From positions 494,175-558,174 of the forward strand of contig MKTW01000002.1 in NCBI GenBank assembly GCA_001898405.1: DNA of 64,000 nt, given 5' to 3'. Every line of letters begins with the position of its first letter. The first letter of the stretch is position 1. The DNA comes from Sphingobacteriales bacterium 44-61. GTDB lineage: Bacteria > Bacteroidota > Bacteroidia > Chitinophagales > Chitinophagaceae. Positions 51,560 to 59,236 of this stretch are shown here, piece by piece. The position numbers and the translations under genes are program-made. The notes beneath the pieces are model-generated. The model had not been told where the DNA came from. It was given only the letters and a program-made list of their open reading frames with translations, and did no database searches.

Positions 51560-52177
51560 ATGAAGATGAAATTCGTTTTGGTAATATTTGTAACCCTAAT
51601 TACGGGGTGCGTTTTTGGACAGGACACAAAGACCTTTGTTAAAAAGATAGCCTGTTCTGAAAATGCTCCATTTACTGGGTATCGGTTATCAATAACATAT
51701 AATGAGCAGGATAACGCACAAAAAGAATTGGGATTTCTGGACGAAATTCAATTAACGGATAATAGTAAGCTAAAATTAATTGGTCAGCTTTTATCCTTTA
51801 CAAAAGACAAAAGTTTAAGTTGTAGAAAGGTTACTTCTTATGTTTTTGGAAGCGAAGGCTGTCGGGGATTTCCAGATACTGTAAAAAGATATTCTATTAC
51901 AATTGAAGCATTATTCCTAATCAACAAATTGTGTTGGCCTAAATCTATGGAGGCGTATAGCTGCTCTCCGGTTTTGTATGACACTTTGGAGAAAAGGGTA
52001 ATTAATAATGATCCCAAAGCAATTTCTTGTTTCGTTAAAGAGTATAAAAAATGGTATAAAGAGTGCAAGAAACTTGGCCGGATTTCTAAAGAGTTTCCAT
52101 TTAACACAGGGCGATATGTATGGTTTGGCGGTCGCAAGTATGTAAAGCCAGAAGATAATCCAGCTTTGTTTAATTAG
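51560..52177 (+). CDS. Candidate immunity lipoprotein for the RHS tip
   Basis: The start MKMKFVLVIFVTLITGC at 51560 is preferred; longer reading overlaps the RHS stop. The 205-residue protein has a lipoprotein-like signal (TLITGCVFGQ), a Cys-rich soluble body (KIACSEN, SCRKVTSYVFGSEGCRGF, LCWPKS, YSCSPVL, CFVKEYK) and a C-terminal NTGRYVWFGGRKYVK. No family recognised. Gene order immediately downstream of the RHS tip is the usual place for an immunity protein; an envelope location would fit an exported peptidoglycan-acting toxin. Confidence 0.6.
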   Translation: MKMKFVLVIFVTLITGCVFGQDTKTFVKKIACSENAPFTGYRLSITYNEQDNAQKELGFLDEIQLTDNSKLKLIGQLLSFTKDKSLSCRKVTSYVFGSEGCRGFPDTVKRYSITIEALFLINKLCWPKSMEAYSCSPVLYDTLEKRVINNDPKAISCFVKEYKKWYKECKKLGRISKEFPFNTGRYVWFGGRKYVKPEDNPALFN

Positions 52178-52193
52178 TTTGAAAGTTTGAGCC

Positions 52194-52796
52194 TCATTTA
52201 TTAACAAAAAACAAAATAAAGATTACCATACCATCCGGCAATGAGTTGGCTGAGGTTATTGAAAAGTTGTCGGCATGATCTTTTAGTTCATACATGAAAA
52301 TGACACTTTTGGAGGTTCCAGTAATTACAAGGCTGATAATATTTTCTTTGTTATTCTTAGCAAGTTTCAAAACGTCTGCGGGGTAATCAAACGTATCAGC
52401 TTTTTTTCCTCTTCTTACCCAAATGCTTTGCCAACCATCCCGGTTTTGCTTTAGTAGTGATGTGATTTCTTCGCTGGCCGTATTTTGGAAAGCGATTGAA
52501 GTGAAATAATCTAAAGTCGTCTCATTTTCCTCATAGTTTTTTGGGGTTGCAGCTATATCGTGAATGTCAAATTTGGGCATGATTTGTTTGTTTGTGACTT
52601 CCCTATATGAATTTACAAATTTCCATATTTTATCTAATTTCTCCCAATTGAGCAAACTATTACTTATATAATTAATTTCCAGGACAATAGGATTCCAGTC
52701 TTGGCGAAAGGAATCCCTGCCAGCCACAAAGAAAGCTTTTTGATGGCATAGGGACAGGATAACGAAAATTAAAAAACCGCTATTCTTCAATGTCAA
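52194..52796 (-). CDS. Hypothetical exported protein spanning the 40-bp repeat
   Basis: A 200-residue protein with a signal-like start (MTLKNSGFLIFVILSLCHQKAFFVAGRD). Residues about 31-44 (including QDWNPIVLEINY) are encoded by the first copy of the 40-bp repeat (52665-52704). The rest is soluble (FDIHDIAATPKNYEENETTLDYFTSIAF, NIISLVITGTSKSVIFMYELKDHADNF). No family recognised. It converges with the immunity-candidate gene. Because the repeat sits in coding sequence here, this copy is more likely the original one. Confidence 0.55.
   Translation of the reverse strand: MTLKNSGFLIFVILSLCHQKAFFVAGRDSFRQDWNPIVLEINYISNSLLNWEKLDKIWKFVNSYREVTNKQIMPKFDIHDIAATPKNYEENETTLDYFTSIAFQNTASEEITSLLKQNRDGWQSIWVRRGKKADTFDYPADVLKLAKNNKENIISLVITGTSKSVIFMYELKDHADNFSITSANSLPDGMVIFILFFVNK
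52665..52704. repeat. 40-bp direct repeat, copy A
   Basis: These 40 bases (starting TATATAATTAATTTCCAGG and ending GATTCCAGTCTTGG) are identical to 55606-55645. Copy A lies inside the gene at 52194-52796. The two copies bound the mercury module. The match to the att core is partial: it ends at CTTGG and then differs. Confidence 0.9.
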
Positions 52797-53138
52797 TTGT
52801 CAACCGTCAAATTTTATCCCAGCCAATCCTTGCATAAATTTTCTTTTTCTACGACAACATATATTCCTGACCTTTTTCATTTCTGACTGAAAGGAAATAA
52901 AATATCCGGCGATAGGACAGTAAAAGGGTATTCAATCCTTTGGGCTTAAAATGGTCCTTTTGAACATATTTGGGGACACTTAAGCCTGTAAATGCCCTGA
53001 AATACCTGTAAATACTCATACATAATTGAATATAGTTTTTGAAGACCTTTTAAGCTAAACAATCCTTATCTCTGTCAGGGTTAAAGCTTTTATTATTTAA
53101 GAATTTGCTTAAACAATTATTCCCTTTATCTTTGCTAC
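52797..53138. other. Intergenic region before the mercury genes
   Basis: About 340 A/T-rich bases with a repeated CCTGTAAAT-like sequence near 52986-53010 and, at the end, the ArsR promoter. No gene was seen. Confidence 0.45.
53104..53134 (+). promoter_or_regulatory. Bacteroidota promoter for the mercury operon
   Basis: TTTG (53104-53107) and TATCTTTG (53127-53134) are 19 bases apart, the consensus spacing for -33 and -7 boxes. The -7 box ends four bases before the ArsR start codon, so the mRNA would be nearly leaderless. Confidence 0.65.
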
Positions 53139-53516
53139 ATGGACAATATTAGATGTATCAGGTTATTTGCAGACCAGGAGCAAATAAAGAATTGTAAAAG
53201 CAAGTTGAAGACTGCACAAAAATCTTTTGCAAGCCTGTCTAATATATTGGCTTTAGCAGGCAATGAAGTAAGGCTGAAAATTATTTATCTCTTGGAAGAA
53301 GAAAAAGAATTATGTCCTTGCGACCTTTCTGATATTTTAGGCATGAGTGTTCCTGCCGTCTCACAGCATCTAAGAAAGTTAAAAGATGGGAATATTGTTG
53401 AAACCAGGAAAGAAGGACAAACGATTTATTATTCACTTACTCAGGATAATTTAAAGATTTTAAAGCCGTTCTTCAAACATATTAACGTACAAACTCAAAA
53501 ACTGGAAACAGTATGA
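53139..53516 (+). CDS. ArsR-family metal-sensing repressor
   Basis: A 125-residue repressor with MDNIRCIRLFADQEQIKNCK, a winged helix-turn-helix (NEVRLKIIYLLEEEKELCPCDLSDILGMSVPAVSQHLRKLKDGNIV) and the metal-contact motif ELCPCDL in the alpha-3 helix, plus Cys6 and Cys19. The opening MDNIRCIR and the CPC motif match the regulators of Bacteroidota mercury operons. It overlaps the transport gene by four bases and probably represses its own operon until Hg(II) or a related metal binds. Confidence 0.9.
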   Translation: MDNIRCIRLFADQEQIKNCKSKLKTAQKSFASLSNILALAGNEVRLKIIYLLEEEKELCPCDLSDILGMSVPAVSQHLRKLKDGNIVETRKEGQTIYYSLTQDNLKILKPFFKHINVQTQKLETV

Positions 53517-54784
53517 TAAGTATGAAATCAACAGGCACATTTACCGGTGCTGGTGTTCTTACTGCTATTGCAGCTTCGCTTTGTTGTATTACCCCTGTTA
53601 TTGCATTACTTGCCGGTAGCAGCAGCATTGCAGCAAACTTTTCATGGATAGAACCAGCAAGGCCTTATTTAATAGGACTGTCAATTGCTGTATTAGCATT
53701 TGCATGGTATTTAAAATTGAAACCAGCTAAAACCAATGATATGGATTGCAATTGCGAAACAACTAAGAAGGCTTCATTCCTTCAGTCCAAAACATTTTTG
53801 GGAATAGTAACTGTCTTTGCAATACTGATGATGACTTTTCCATTGTATGCAAAAGTGTTTTATCCAAAACCAAAAGCACAAGCAGCACTTGCAGTGGTTG
53901 ATAATAAACAACAGGTAAAGTTCACCATACAAGGTATGACCTGCGAGGCTTGCGAAGAGCATGTAAATAACGAACTGTCTAAAGTAAACGGAGTATTGGC
54001 TTATAAAACTTCTTATGCCACCCGGAGCAGCTTAGTCACTTTTGATAAATCAAAAGTTGATGAAAAGACAATAGAAGCAGCTATTAATAAAACAGGGTAC
54101 AAAGTAAAAAGCTATGATTTTATGAATGCAGGTAATACAGGCGTTTCATTCTATGAAGCTCCATTAGTTTGTCATGCAGCACCATCAATTGGTTGCGGTA
54201 GTAAAGCAAAGTTTATGTTAGTGGATTTGGAAAAGTATAACGATGCAGTAGAAGGAGCATGGTTAAACAAGGCGGGAACTGTTGTAGCAGTTAAGTGGAA
54301 TACCAAAACAGATGAAAATAAAAAGGTTGAAATCATCAATACTGTTAGCACAAATCACAATATTGAATTTACCACATTAGCAGAAACCGAGACAGTAAGT
54401 TATGCTAAGTCATTTCCAAATAGTCTTGAGTGGTTCAAAGGCAAAGAGGTTGATAAATTAAGTAAAGAAGAAGCAGGCATTATTGCACAGAATACAATTG
54501 CCAGTTATAAAGCAAAGAAATTAATAAAGCCATCATTTGAAAAACTGTTTCAGGCAGATATTGAGAAGATTTATGCTGACCTGTTTCTTTCAATTTCTTC
54601 TTACAAAGACTTAACAACAGAAGCATATAATAAAGTTGAGAGCCAGATACAACAAGCCGGAGAAAAATATGTAGGCAAAGGCAAAATGCCTCATGTAGAA
54701 CTTTGTATTGCATCTGAAGAAAGTTGTGAGAAAGATAAATCATGTTCACCCAGAAGCGGTAAATCTTGCTGCGATAAAAACTAA
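53513..54784 (+). CDS. MerT-MerP mercuric transport fusion with long C-terminal domain
   Basis: A 423-residue protein: MerT-like membrane part (about 1-130, SLCCITPVIALLAG with the paired Cys, three membrane helices), then a MerP-like heavy-metal domain (about 135-205, GMTCEACEEHV). A third part (about 210-423) is unusual: an extra domain with CHAAPSIGCGS, followed by helical and terminal Cys-rich segments (CIASEESCEKDKSCSPRSGKSCCDKN). MerTP fusions are known in Bacteroidota; the C-terminal domain looks added. It overlaps the ArsR gene. The starts MISM or MKST are both possible. Confidence 0.85.
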   Translation: MISMKSTGTFTGAGVLTAIAASLCCITPVIALLAGSSSIAANFSWIEPARPYLIGLSIAVLAFAWYLKLKPAKTNDMDCNCETTKKASFLQSKTFLGIVTVFAILMMTFPLYAKVFYPKPKAQAALAVVDNKQQVKFTIQGMTCEACEEHVNNELSKVNGVLAYKTSYATRSSLVTFDKSKVDEKTIEAAINKTGYKVKSYDFMNAGNTGVSFYEAPLVCHAAPSIGCGSKAKFMLVDLEKYNDAVEGAWLNKAGTVVAVKWNTKTDENKKVEIINTVSTNHNIEFTTLAETETVSYAKSFPNSLEWFKGKEVDKLSKEEAGIIAQNTIASYKAKKLIKPSFEKLFQADIEKIYADLFLSISSYKDLTTEAYNKVESQIQQAGEKYVGKGKMPHVELCIASEESCEKDKSCSPRSGKSCCDKN

Positions 54785-54790
54785 TAAAGA

Positions 54791-55006
54791 ATGAAAAGTA
54801 CACTGACATTACAATCAACAATCACTTGCCCGGAATGCGGTTTTCAAAAAAGTGAAACCATGCCTACGGATGCCTGCCAATACTTTTATAAATGTACAAA
54901 CTGCGAAACTGTGCTAAAGCCAAAACAGGGAGATTGTTGTGTATTTTGTAGCTATGGCACCGTTGCTTGTCCGCCTATACAGATGAATAAATCTTGTTGT
55001 GCATAA
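54791..55006 (+). CDS. GDCCVxC domain protein
   Basis: A 71-residue protein with zinc-ribbon-like pairs (TCPECG, KCTNCE) and the diagnostic GDCCVFCSYG motif near residue 48, ending KSCCA. GDCCVxC-domain proteins accompany mercury and related metal genes. It is six bases after the MerT-MerP fusion stop and overlaps the beginning of the next reading frame. Probably metal-binding. Confidence 0.9.
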   Translation: MKSTLTLQSTITCPECGFQKSETMPTDACQYFYKCTNCETVLKPKQGDCCVFCSYGTVACPPIQMNKSCCA

Positions 55007-55017
55007 AATATTGCTGT

Positions 55018-55428
55018 ATGAGGATGAATAAAACCATTCCTGCTCTTCCAGTTCAGAATATCACCGTTTCATGTGCGTATTACACAAACAAATTGGGTTT
55101 TACTATTCGCCACCAGGAAGAAACATTTGCTATCGCAGTACGTGATGATATTGAAATTCATCTCTGGCAGTCATGTGATAAATCCTGGAAATGGAGAAGC
55201 ATATTTTTAGTATTAAAACCAATATGGACTGGTGCAGAAACTTTTATAGCAGGTACAGCAAGTTGCAGAATACAGGTGCAAGGGATAGATGAACTTTTTG
55301 AAGAATACAAAAAGCAAGGTGTTTTACACAGTTCAGATACGGTAGTTCAAGAACAGTATTGGGGGCACAGAGAATTTCCAGTAGTAGACAATCATAGAAA
55401 CTTGCTTACTTTCTATGAAGTGATTTAA
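55018..55428 (+). CDS. VOC-family (glyoxalase/bleomycin resistance-like) protein
   Basis: The start at 55018 (MRMNKTIPALPVQNITVS) is chosen because the longer frame overlaps the previous stop codon. The 136-residue protein has one VOC fold: NITVSCAYYTNKLGFTIRHQEETFAIAVRDDIEIHLWQ, then IQVQGIDELFEEYKKQGV and REFPVVDNHRNLLTFYE. Bleomycin-binding-type proteins share this layout. It may be a metal- or thiol-linked detoxification enzyme. It is the last gene of the mercury module. No mercuric reductase gene is present in the window. Confidence 0.8.
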   Translation: MRMNKTIPALPVQNITVSCAYYTNKLGFTIRHQEETFAIAVRDDIEIHLWQSCDKSWKWRSIFLVLKPIWTGAETFIAGTASCRIQVQGIDELFEEYKKQGVLHSSDTVVQEQYWGHREFPVVDNHRNLLTFYEVI

Positions 55429-55579
55429 TTTATTCCAGCCTGAGTAACCCAGGGTAAATACTTATGATTTTCAACCAGGTATGTACAATACCCAAAACTT
55501 ATTCTTATATTTGCTTTGACAGGTAGGAAGTGTGGGTATGTGAATTAAACTGGTACACACTGATCGTTTTGTGTTCTCC

Positions 55580-55600
55580 GACACAAATTTGACACAATTT
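55580..55600. repeat. Integrase arm-type repeats, right end
   Basis: CGACACAAATT (55580-55590) and TGACACAATTT (55590-55600) resemble the TGACACA repeats at 106-140. Their position just inside the right core suits an integrase-bound arm. Confidence 0.55.
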
Positions 55601-55605
55601 ACAGG

Positions 55606-55645
55606 TATATAATTAATTTCCAGGACAATAGGATTCCAGTCTTGG
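55606..55645. repeat. 40-bp direct repeat, copy B (overlaps attR)
   Basis: Identical to 52665-52704. Its last ten bases are the start of the att core CCAGTCTTGGGCAC at 55636-55649. Confidence 0.9.
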
Positions 55646-55649
55646 GCAC
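55636..55649 (+). other. attR core
   Basis: CCAGTCTTGGGCAC is identical to window positions 1-14. It is followed by the terminator at 55656-55693 and then by chromosomal-looking genes, so it is taken as the right end of the element. Confidence 0.78.
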
Positions 55650-55655
55650 TCAATT

Positions 55656-55693
55656 AGGTCGAAAGTCATTGATTTTCGACCTTTCTTTTTTTT
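55656..55693 (+). terminator. Probable original terminator of the tRNA
   Basis: A nine-bp stem (AGGTCGAAA / TTTCGACCT) with a nine-base loop is followed by a C/T then T run. It follows the attR core directly, as expected for the tRNA's own terminator displaced by integration. It also lies downstream of the leftward redoxin gene. Confidence 0.82.
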
Positions 55694-55700
55694 AGAACTG

Positions 55701-56291
55701 TTATTCCTCCTTTTCGTCACTGCTCGTATATAGCCGCATCAACTGTTGCTTAATGACGGGATATACATTTCCTTTAAGATTCTCTACGGCTTTTTGTTCA
55801 TTTATGCCCCCTCCAAATTGGAAGTAAAGAATTTTTCCGTCTGGGCCAACAATCATATGAACAGGAAAACCTTTGAAGTAGTTTAAATAATAGCAGGTAC
55901 CTATGTCCACCGATAATACAGGATACTCGATCTGATGCTTCCGGATAAAAGCGGTCGGATTACCCCAGTTTTCGATAGTAAATGAAAGATATTGAAAGTT
56001 CGAATCAGCCTTGAAGTCTGAATATAACTGATTCAAAGCAGGAGTTTCAGCAACACATGGCGCACAAAACTCTGTCAAGAAACCAATGAAAGTGACTTTA
56101 CCCTTTAATTGACTGCTGGAATACAATTTCCCATCCATGCCAGTAAGATCATACTGCCGCATTCTTTGTCCAATCAGGTAGGATGTACCCATCTTTAAGG
56201 TATCATTGAAACGATCGAGTTCGTCTTGCGAATGAGCACGTAGAGAGATGAAAACGGTCATCAGGATTGATATAAATAATCCTCTTTTCAT
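55701..56291 (-). CDS. TlpA-like redoxin
   Basis: The start MKRGLFISILMTVFISLRAHSQ is a signal peptide and preferred over an upstream in-frame ATG. The 196-residue protein has a thioredoxin-like domain: TGMDGKLYSSSQLKGKVTFIGFLTEFCAPCVAETPALNQLY with the CAPC active site, and later GFPVHMIVGPDGKIL. It is probably periplasmic and reduces disulfides. It is the first host gene to the right of the element. Confidence 0.87.
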   Translation of the reverse strand: MKRGLFISILMTVFISLRAHSQDELDRFNDTLKMGTSYLIGQRMRQYDLTGMDGKLYSSSQLKGKVTFIGFLTEFCAPCVAETPALNQLYSDFKADSNFQYLSFTIENWGNPTAFIRKHQIEYPVLSVDIGTCYYLNYFKGFPVHMIVGPDGKILYFQFGGGINEQKAVENLKGNVYPVIKQQLMRLYTSSDEKEE

Positions 56292-56420
56292 AAAAAAATG
56301 GCTGTCGAACAGTTCTGTATCTTTCATTAAACGCATTTAAAAGTAGCACGCTGACCTCTCTGCGTCACCATGCATTGGCATTTATTAATCCAGGTACCAC
56401 TGCCTTATTCACTCAAATGA

Positions 56421-57068
56421 CTACACAATCTTATTCCGTATCGCAAGAGCAATTGCTCCGGTATTAGAATTCACTTGAAGTTTCCGGTAAATATTACCAA
56501 TATGCGATTTAACGGTTTCCAGTGCCATGTTCATTTCTGCAGCGATCATTTTATAACTTTTACCGGTAACCAAATGCTGCAACACAGCTTTTTCTTTTTG
56601 CGTTAGCGCATAATCAACAGTATTTTTCTGCGGAGGAATATGCTGCTGAAAAAGTTCCAGTACTCTCCGGGCTATACCTGGCGTCATGGGCGATCCGCCA
56701 CTTTGAACATCGTTCAGCGAATCAACATAACCCGATAGCGTGGTGGTCTTTAAGATATAGCCCGAAACGCCAGCACGGATAGCATTGAAGATATATTCAT
56801 CCTCCGCGAAAATGGTTTGAATTAAAATATGTACCTGCGGGAATGTTGATTTAATCAGTAACGTGGCATCAATGCCGTTCATGCCCGGCATCTCAATGTC
56901 CATCAAAATAATATCTGGCTGATCATCCTGTATATGCTGTAGCACGTCTTTACAGTCTGGATAAGCACCGACGCATACAAACCCGGGAGTGCCGTTAAGC
57001 ACTATCTGCAGGCTTTCCCGAAGATGCCTGTTGTCTTCAAAAACAGCTACTTTAACGACCTCATTCAT
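56421..57068 (-). CDS. NarL/FixJ-type response regulator
   Basis: A 215-residue regulator from MNEVVKVAVFEDN. The receiver domain (about 1-120) has the acidic pair ED, Asp57 in IILMDIEMPG and a Lys in YILKTT. The C-terminal LuxR helix-turn-helix has LTQKEKAVLQHLVTGKSYKMIAAEMNMALETVKSHIGNIYRKLQV. It is 76 bases from the sensor kinase stop and is its likely partner. Confidence 0.94.
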   Translation of the reverse strand: MNEVVKVAVFEDNRHLRESLQIVLNGTPGFVCVGAYPDCKDVLQHIQDDQPDIILMDIEMPGMNGIDATLLIKSTFPQVHILIQTIFAEDEYIFNAIRAGVSGYILKTTTLSGYVDSLNDVQSGGSPMTPGIARRVLELFQQHIPPQKNTVDYALTQKEKAVLQHLVTGKSYKMIAAEMNMALETVKSHIGNIYRKLQVNSNTGAIALAIRNKIV

Positions 57069-57162
57069 AACAATAATATTGACCAAAGCTGCATACCGCT
57101 CCTATTTGCAAAGTAAAAGCAATTTTGCGGCTGTTGACCTAGCGAATATGAGGGATAGGGCT

Positions 57163-59049
57163 TCACACTGCTACATCCAGTGCAACAATAGTCCCCTCAC
57201 CGGGCTGACTACTGATGCTCAGTGTTCCGTTCATTTCTTTTGCACGGTTGCGCATATTGTCAAGGCCATTCCCATTTCTAAAATTTTCCGCCGTAGTGTC
57301 AAAACCTTTTCCAAAATCCTGTATCGCTAACTTGAGCCGGTTGTTTTGCAGCGAAAAATGAATATCCACCTTTGCTGTTCCCGAACTCTTAATGGCATTG
57401 TTCAGCGCTTCTTTAAAAATAAGGTACACATTTTTGCGCTGTTGCATGGATAAGGTTGCCGTTTGTAGCATTTCCTTCCCGGTAAAGGTGTAAGGAATAT
57501 TCTGGATGCTGCACATATCATAAGCATAGCGTTCCATCCGGGCAAGAAGGTTTTTCCCGTCTTCATCGCCAGGTTTTATCATCCACACCATATCACTTAT
57601 CTTTTCTATCACCTCCTGTGCATTTGTACTGATGCGGTCGAGCATATCTTTTTGCATCTCCGTCCGTGTATCTTGCTGTGCTGCTACCTGGCTTAGCATA
57701 TTGATGCTGCTTAAAGAACTGCCCACCTCATCATGGAGATCAGCGGCAATATCATTACGCAGTTGCATTTCCCGAAGGCGTTGTTTGAGACGATGGCGGT
57801 TTACCAACAAAGCAATACCACCGAGCAATAACAAAGCCAGTACTACAGATGAAAGTGTGATGATGCGTTGGCGTTGTACTGTAGCATCACTGATCTCCCG
57901 GCTTTTTTTCAACAGGGCAATTTCATTTTCGCGCTGGTCGGCTTCGTATTTTGCCTGAAGTTCGGCTACTGTTTTACTTTGCTCCTTCCGTTGAATCATT
58001 ATCTCTGCAGAATCCTTCACCTTCCCCCAATGATAGGCTTCTTTCCAGTTATTACGTTCCTGGAACAAATTGGACAGTTCATCGGCAACATCAAGAATAT
58101 AATCAGTTTGTTCCAAGCTGTCTGAAAGACGATAGCTAAGCATTAAATAGTTCTCTGCTTCGGTATATCTTTTTAAAGCAAGGCTGGACCTTCCCATAAG
58201 CCGGGCAACATAAGCTATCTGGGCTGTGTTATCAATATCGGCAAATATTTTGTAAGCCTTGCCATAATATTCCAATGAATTGTCATACAGTTTCAATGCA
58301 TAATAAGCCTCGCCAAAATTTTCCATCAGCATGGCGTTATACAACTTAACTCCTTCCCCATTATAAGAATTGAGCATATTGGAACTCTCCTGCAAAACGA
58401 GCAGGCTTTTACCGGGCTGTGAATTGGAAACATAGGTCTGGGCCAGGCTTACGGCCACATGAAAAAAACCTATTGTATCTTTCAAAGACTTAAAAACAGT
58501 CATGCTTTCCTGAAAATGAGGAATAGCCTGGTCGTGTTGATTCTGAACACTGTAAAGAATACCCATCTGGCGTTTTACATAGGCTTCTGCACTCTTGTTG
58601 TTCAGTTTTTTCGCCAGGGAATCGGCTTTGCCTAAAGATTCGGCACTTTTTACAAATTCAGATGTGTTGGAATAACAAACAGCAAGGACGAGATATGTTT
58701 TCATTATTTCCTGATCATCATGCAACTGCTCAAAAATTCCTATTGCCTGCACCAGATCGGAAATACCTTTACTGTAAGAGCCCTTCCCTTCTACCCAGGC
58801 ATACCCTCTCACTTTGTAGGCATAAGCCGCCAACTGTTTGTTTTCTGTTTTCTGTGATTGCAGGAGTAGTTTTTCAGTAACCGTCAGCACGCTGTCGGGA
58901 TAATCAGATGTAATGTTCAGTAAACTTTTTGCCGCTTCAACGGCTGCAGTATCATTGTTTTGCTGCGCCATGCCGGTATGCAAAAACAATACATAGCAGA
59001 CCACCGTCAACAAACAACGGACAGCCGGAAAAAATTTGTAATAGCGCAT
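57163..59049 (-). CDS. TPR-containing NarL-type sensor kinase
   Basis: The 628-residue kinase has a signal peptide (FFPAVRCLLTVVCYVLFLHTGMAQQ), six or so TPR units (about 30-350), a membrane helix (about 400-420, IITLSSVVLALLLLGGIALLV), a HisKA_3 helix with NDIAADLHDEVGSSLSSINMLS (phospho-accepting His) and a HATPase_c domain with NALNNAIKSSGTAKV, GKGFD and NGLDNMRNRAKEM. Typical of Bacteroidota NarX/DesK-like kinases with TPR input. Its regulator follows. Confidence 0.93.
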   Translation of the reverse strand: MRYYKFFPAVRCLLTVVCYVLFLHTGMAQQNNDTAAVEAAKSLLNITSDYPDSVLTVTEKLLLQSQKTENKQLAAYAYKVRGYAWVEGKGSYSKGISDLVQAIGIFEQLHDDQEIMKTYLVLAVCYSNTSEFVKSAESLGKADSLAKKLNNKSAEAYVKRQMGILYSVQNQHDQAIPHFQESMTVFKSLKDTIGFFHVAVSLAQTYVSNSQPGKSLLVLQESSNMLNSYNGEGVKLYNAMLMENFGEAYYALKLYDNSLEYYGKAYKIFADIDNTAQIAYVARLMGRSSLALKRYTEAENYLMLSYRLSDSLEQTDYILDVADELSNLFQERNNWKEAYHWGKVKDSAEIMIQRKEQSKTVAELQAKYEADQRENEIALLKKSREISDATVQRQRIITLSSVVLALLLLGGIALLVNRHRLKQRLREMQLRNDIAADLHDEVGSSLSSINMLSQVAAQQDTRTEMQKDMLDRISTNAQEVIEKISDMVWMIKPGDEDGKNLLARMERYAYDMCSIQNIPYTFTGKEMLQTATLSMQQRKNVYLIFKEALNNAIKSSGTAKVDIHFSLQNNRLKLAIQDFGKGFDTTAENFRNGNGLDNMRNRAKEMNGTLSISSQPGEGTIVALDVAV

Positions 59050-59236
59050 TAAAAAATAATTGACGATGGTAGAAAGATTTATGATCTAAAATTGGTTTTG
59101 GCTTAAATGATGCACTACTGAACTGAAGATACAAAATGCTCTTATAAATTCGTAATCGAATCCACCTCCTCCCCCGAATTCGCTATTTTTTTGCTGCCAA
59201 CCAATTTTAAGATTTGCATCCGTAATATATACGGCT

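Larger units (their letters stand above)
1..55649. mobile_element. Integrative element inserted at a tRNA 3' end
   Basis: The 14-mer CCAGTCTTGGGCAC begins the window and recurs at 55636-55649. It reads like the 3' half of a tRNA T-stem plus acceptor strand (CTTGGGC-A, expected partner GCCCAAG), most like tRNA-Leu. A tyrosine recombinase gene starts 383 bases inside the left copy. GACACA-type repeats lie inside both ends (59-140 and 55580-55600). A hairpin terminator follows each copy, as expected if the element supplies a replacement terminator at the left while the original stays at the right. The cargo (defence, RHS toxin, mercury, envelope genes) is typical accessory DNA. No relaxase, T4SS, terminase or portal was recognised. 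The repeat may extend left of the window. Confidence 0.8.

Noticed and set aside
52691-52704. Copy A of the 40-bp repeat as a true attachment site
   Set aside because: It matches only the first ten bases of the core, lacks arm repeats and lies inside a coding region.
1-55649. A conjugative transposon
   Set aside because: No relaxase, coupling protein or Tra-type gene was recognised anywhere in the element.
55471-55653. A short minus-strand frame sharing QDWNPIVLEINY with the gene at 52194-52796
   Set aside because: The shared residues are just the 40-bp repeat; the rest is arm and att sequence.
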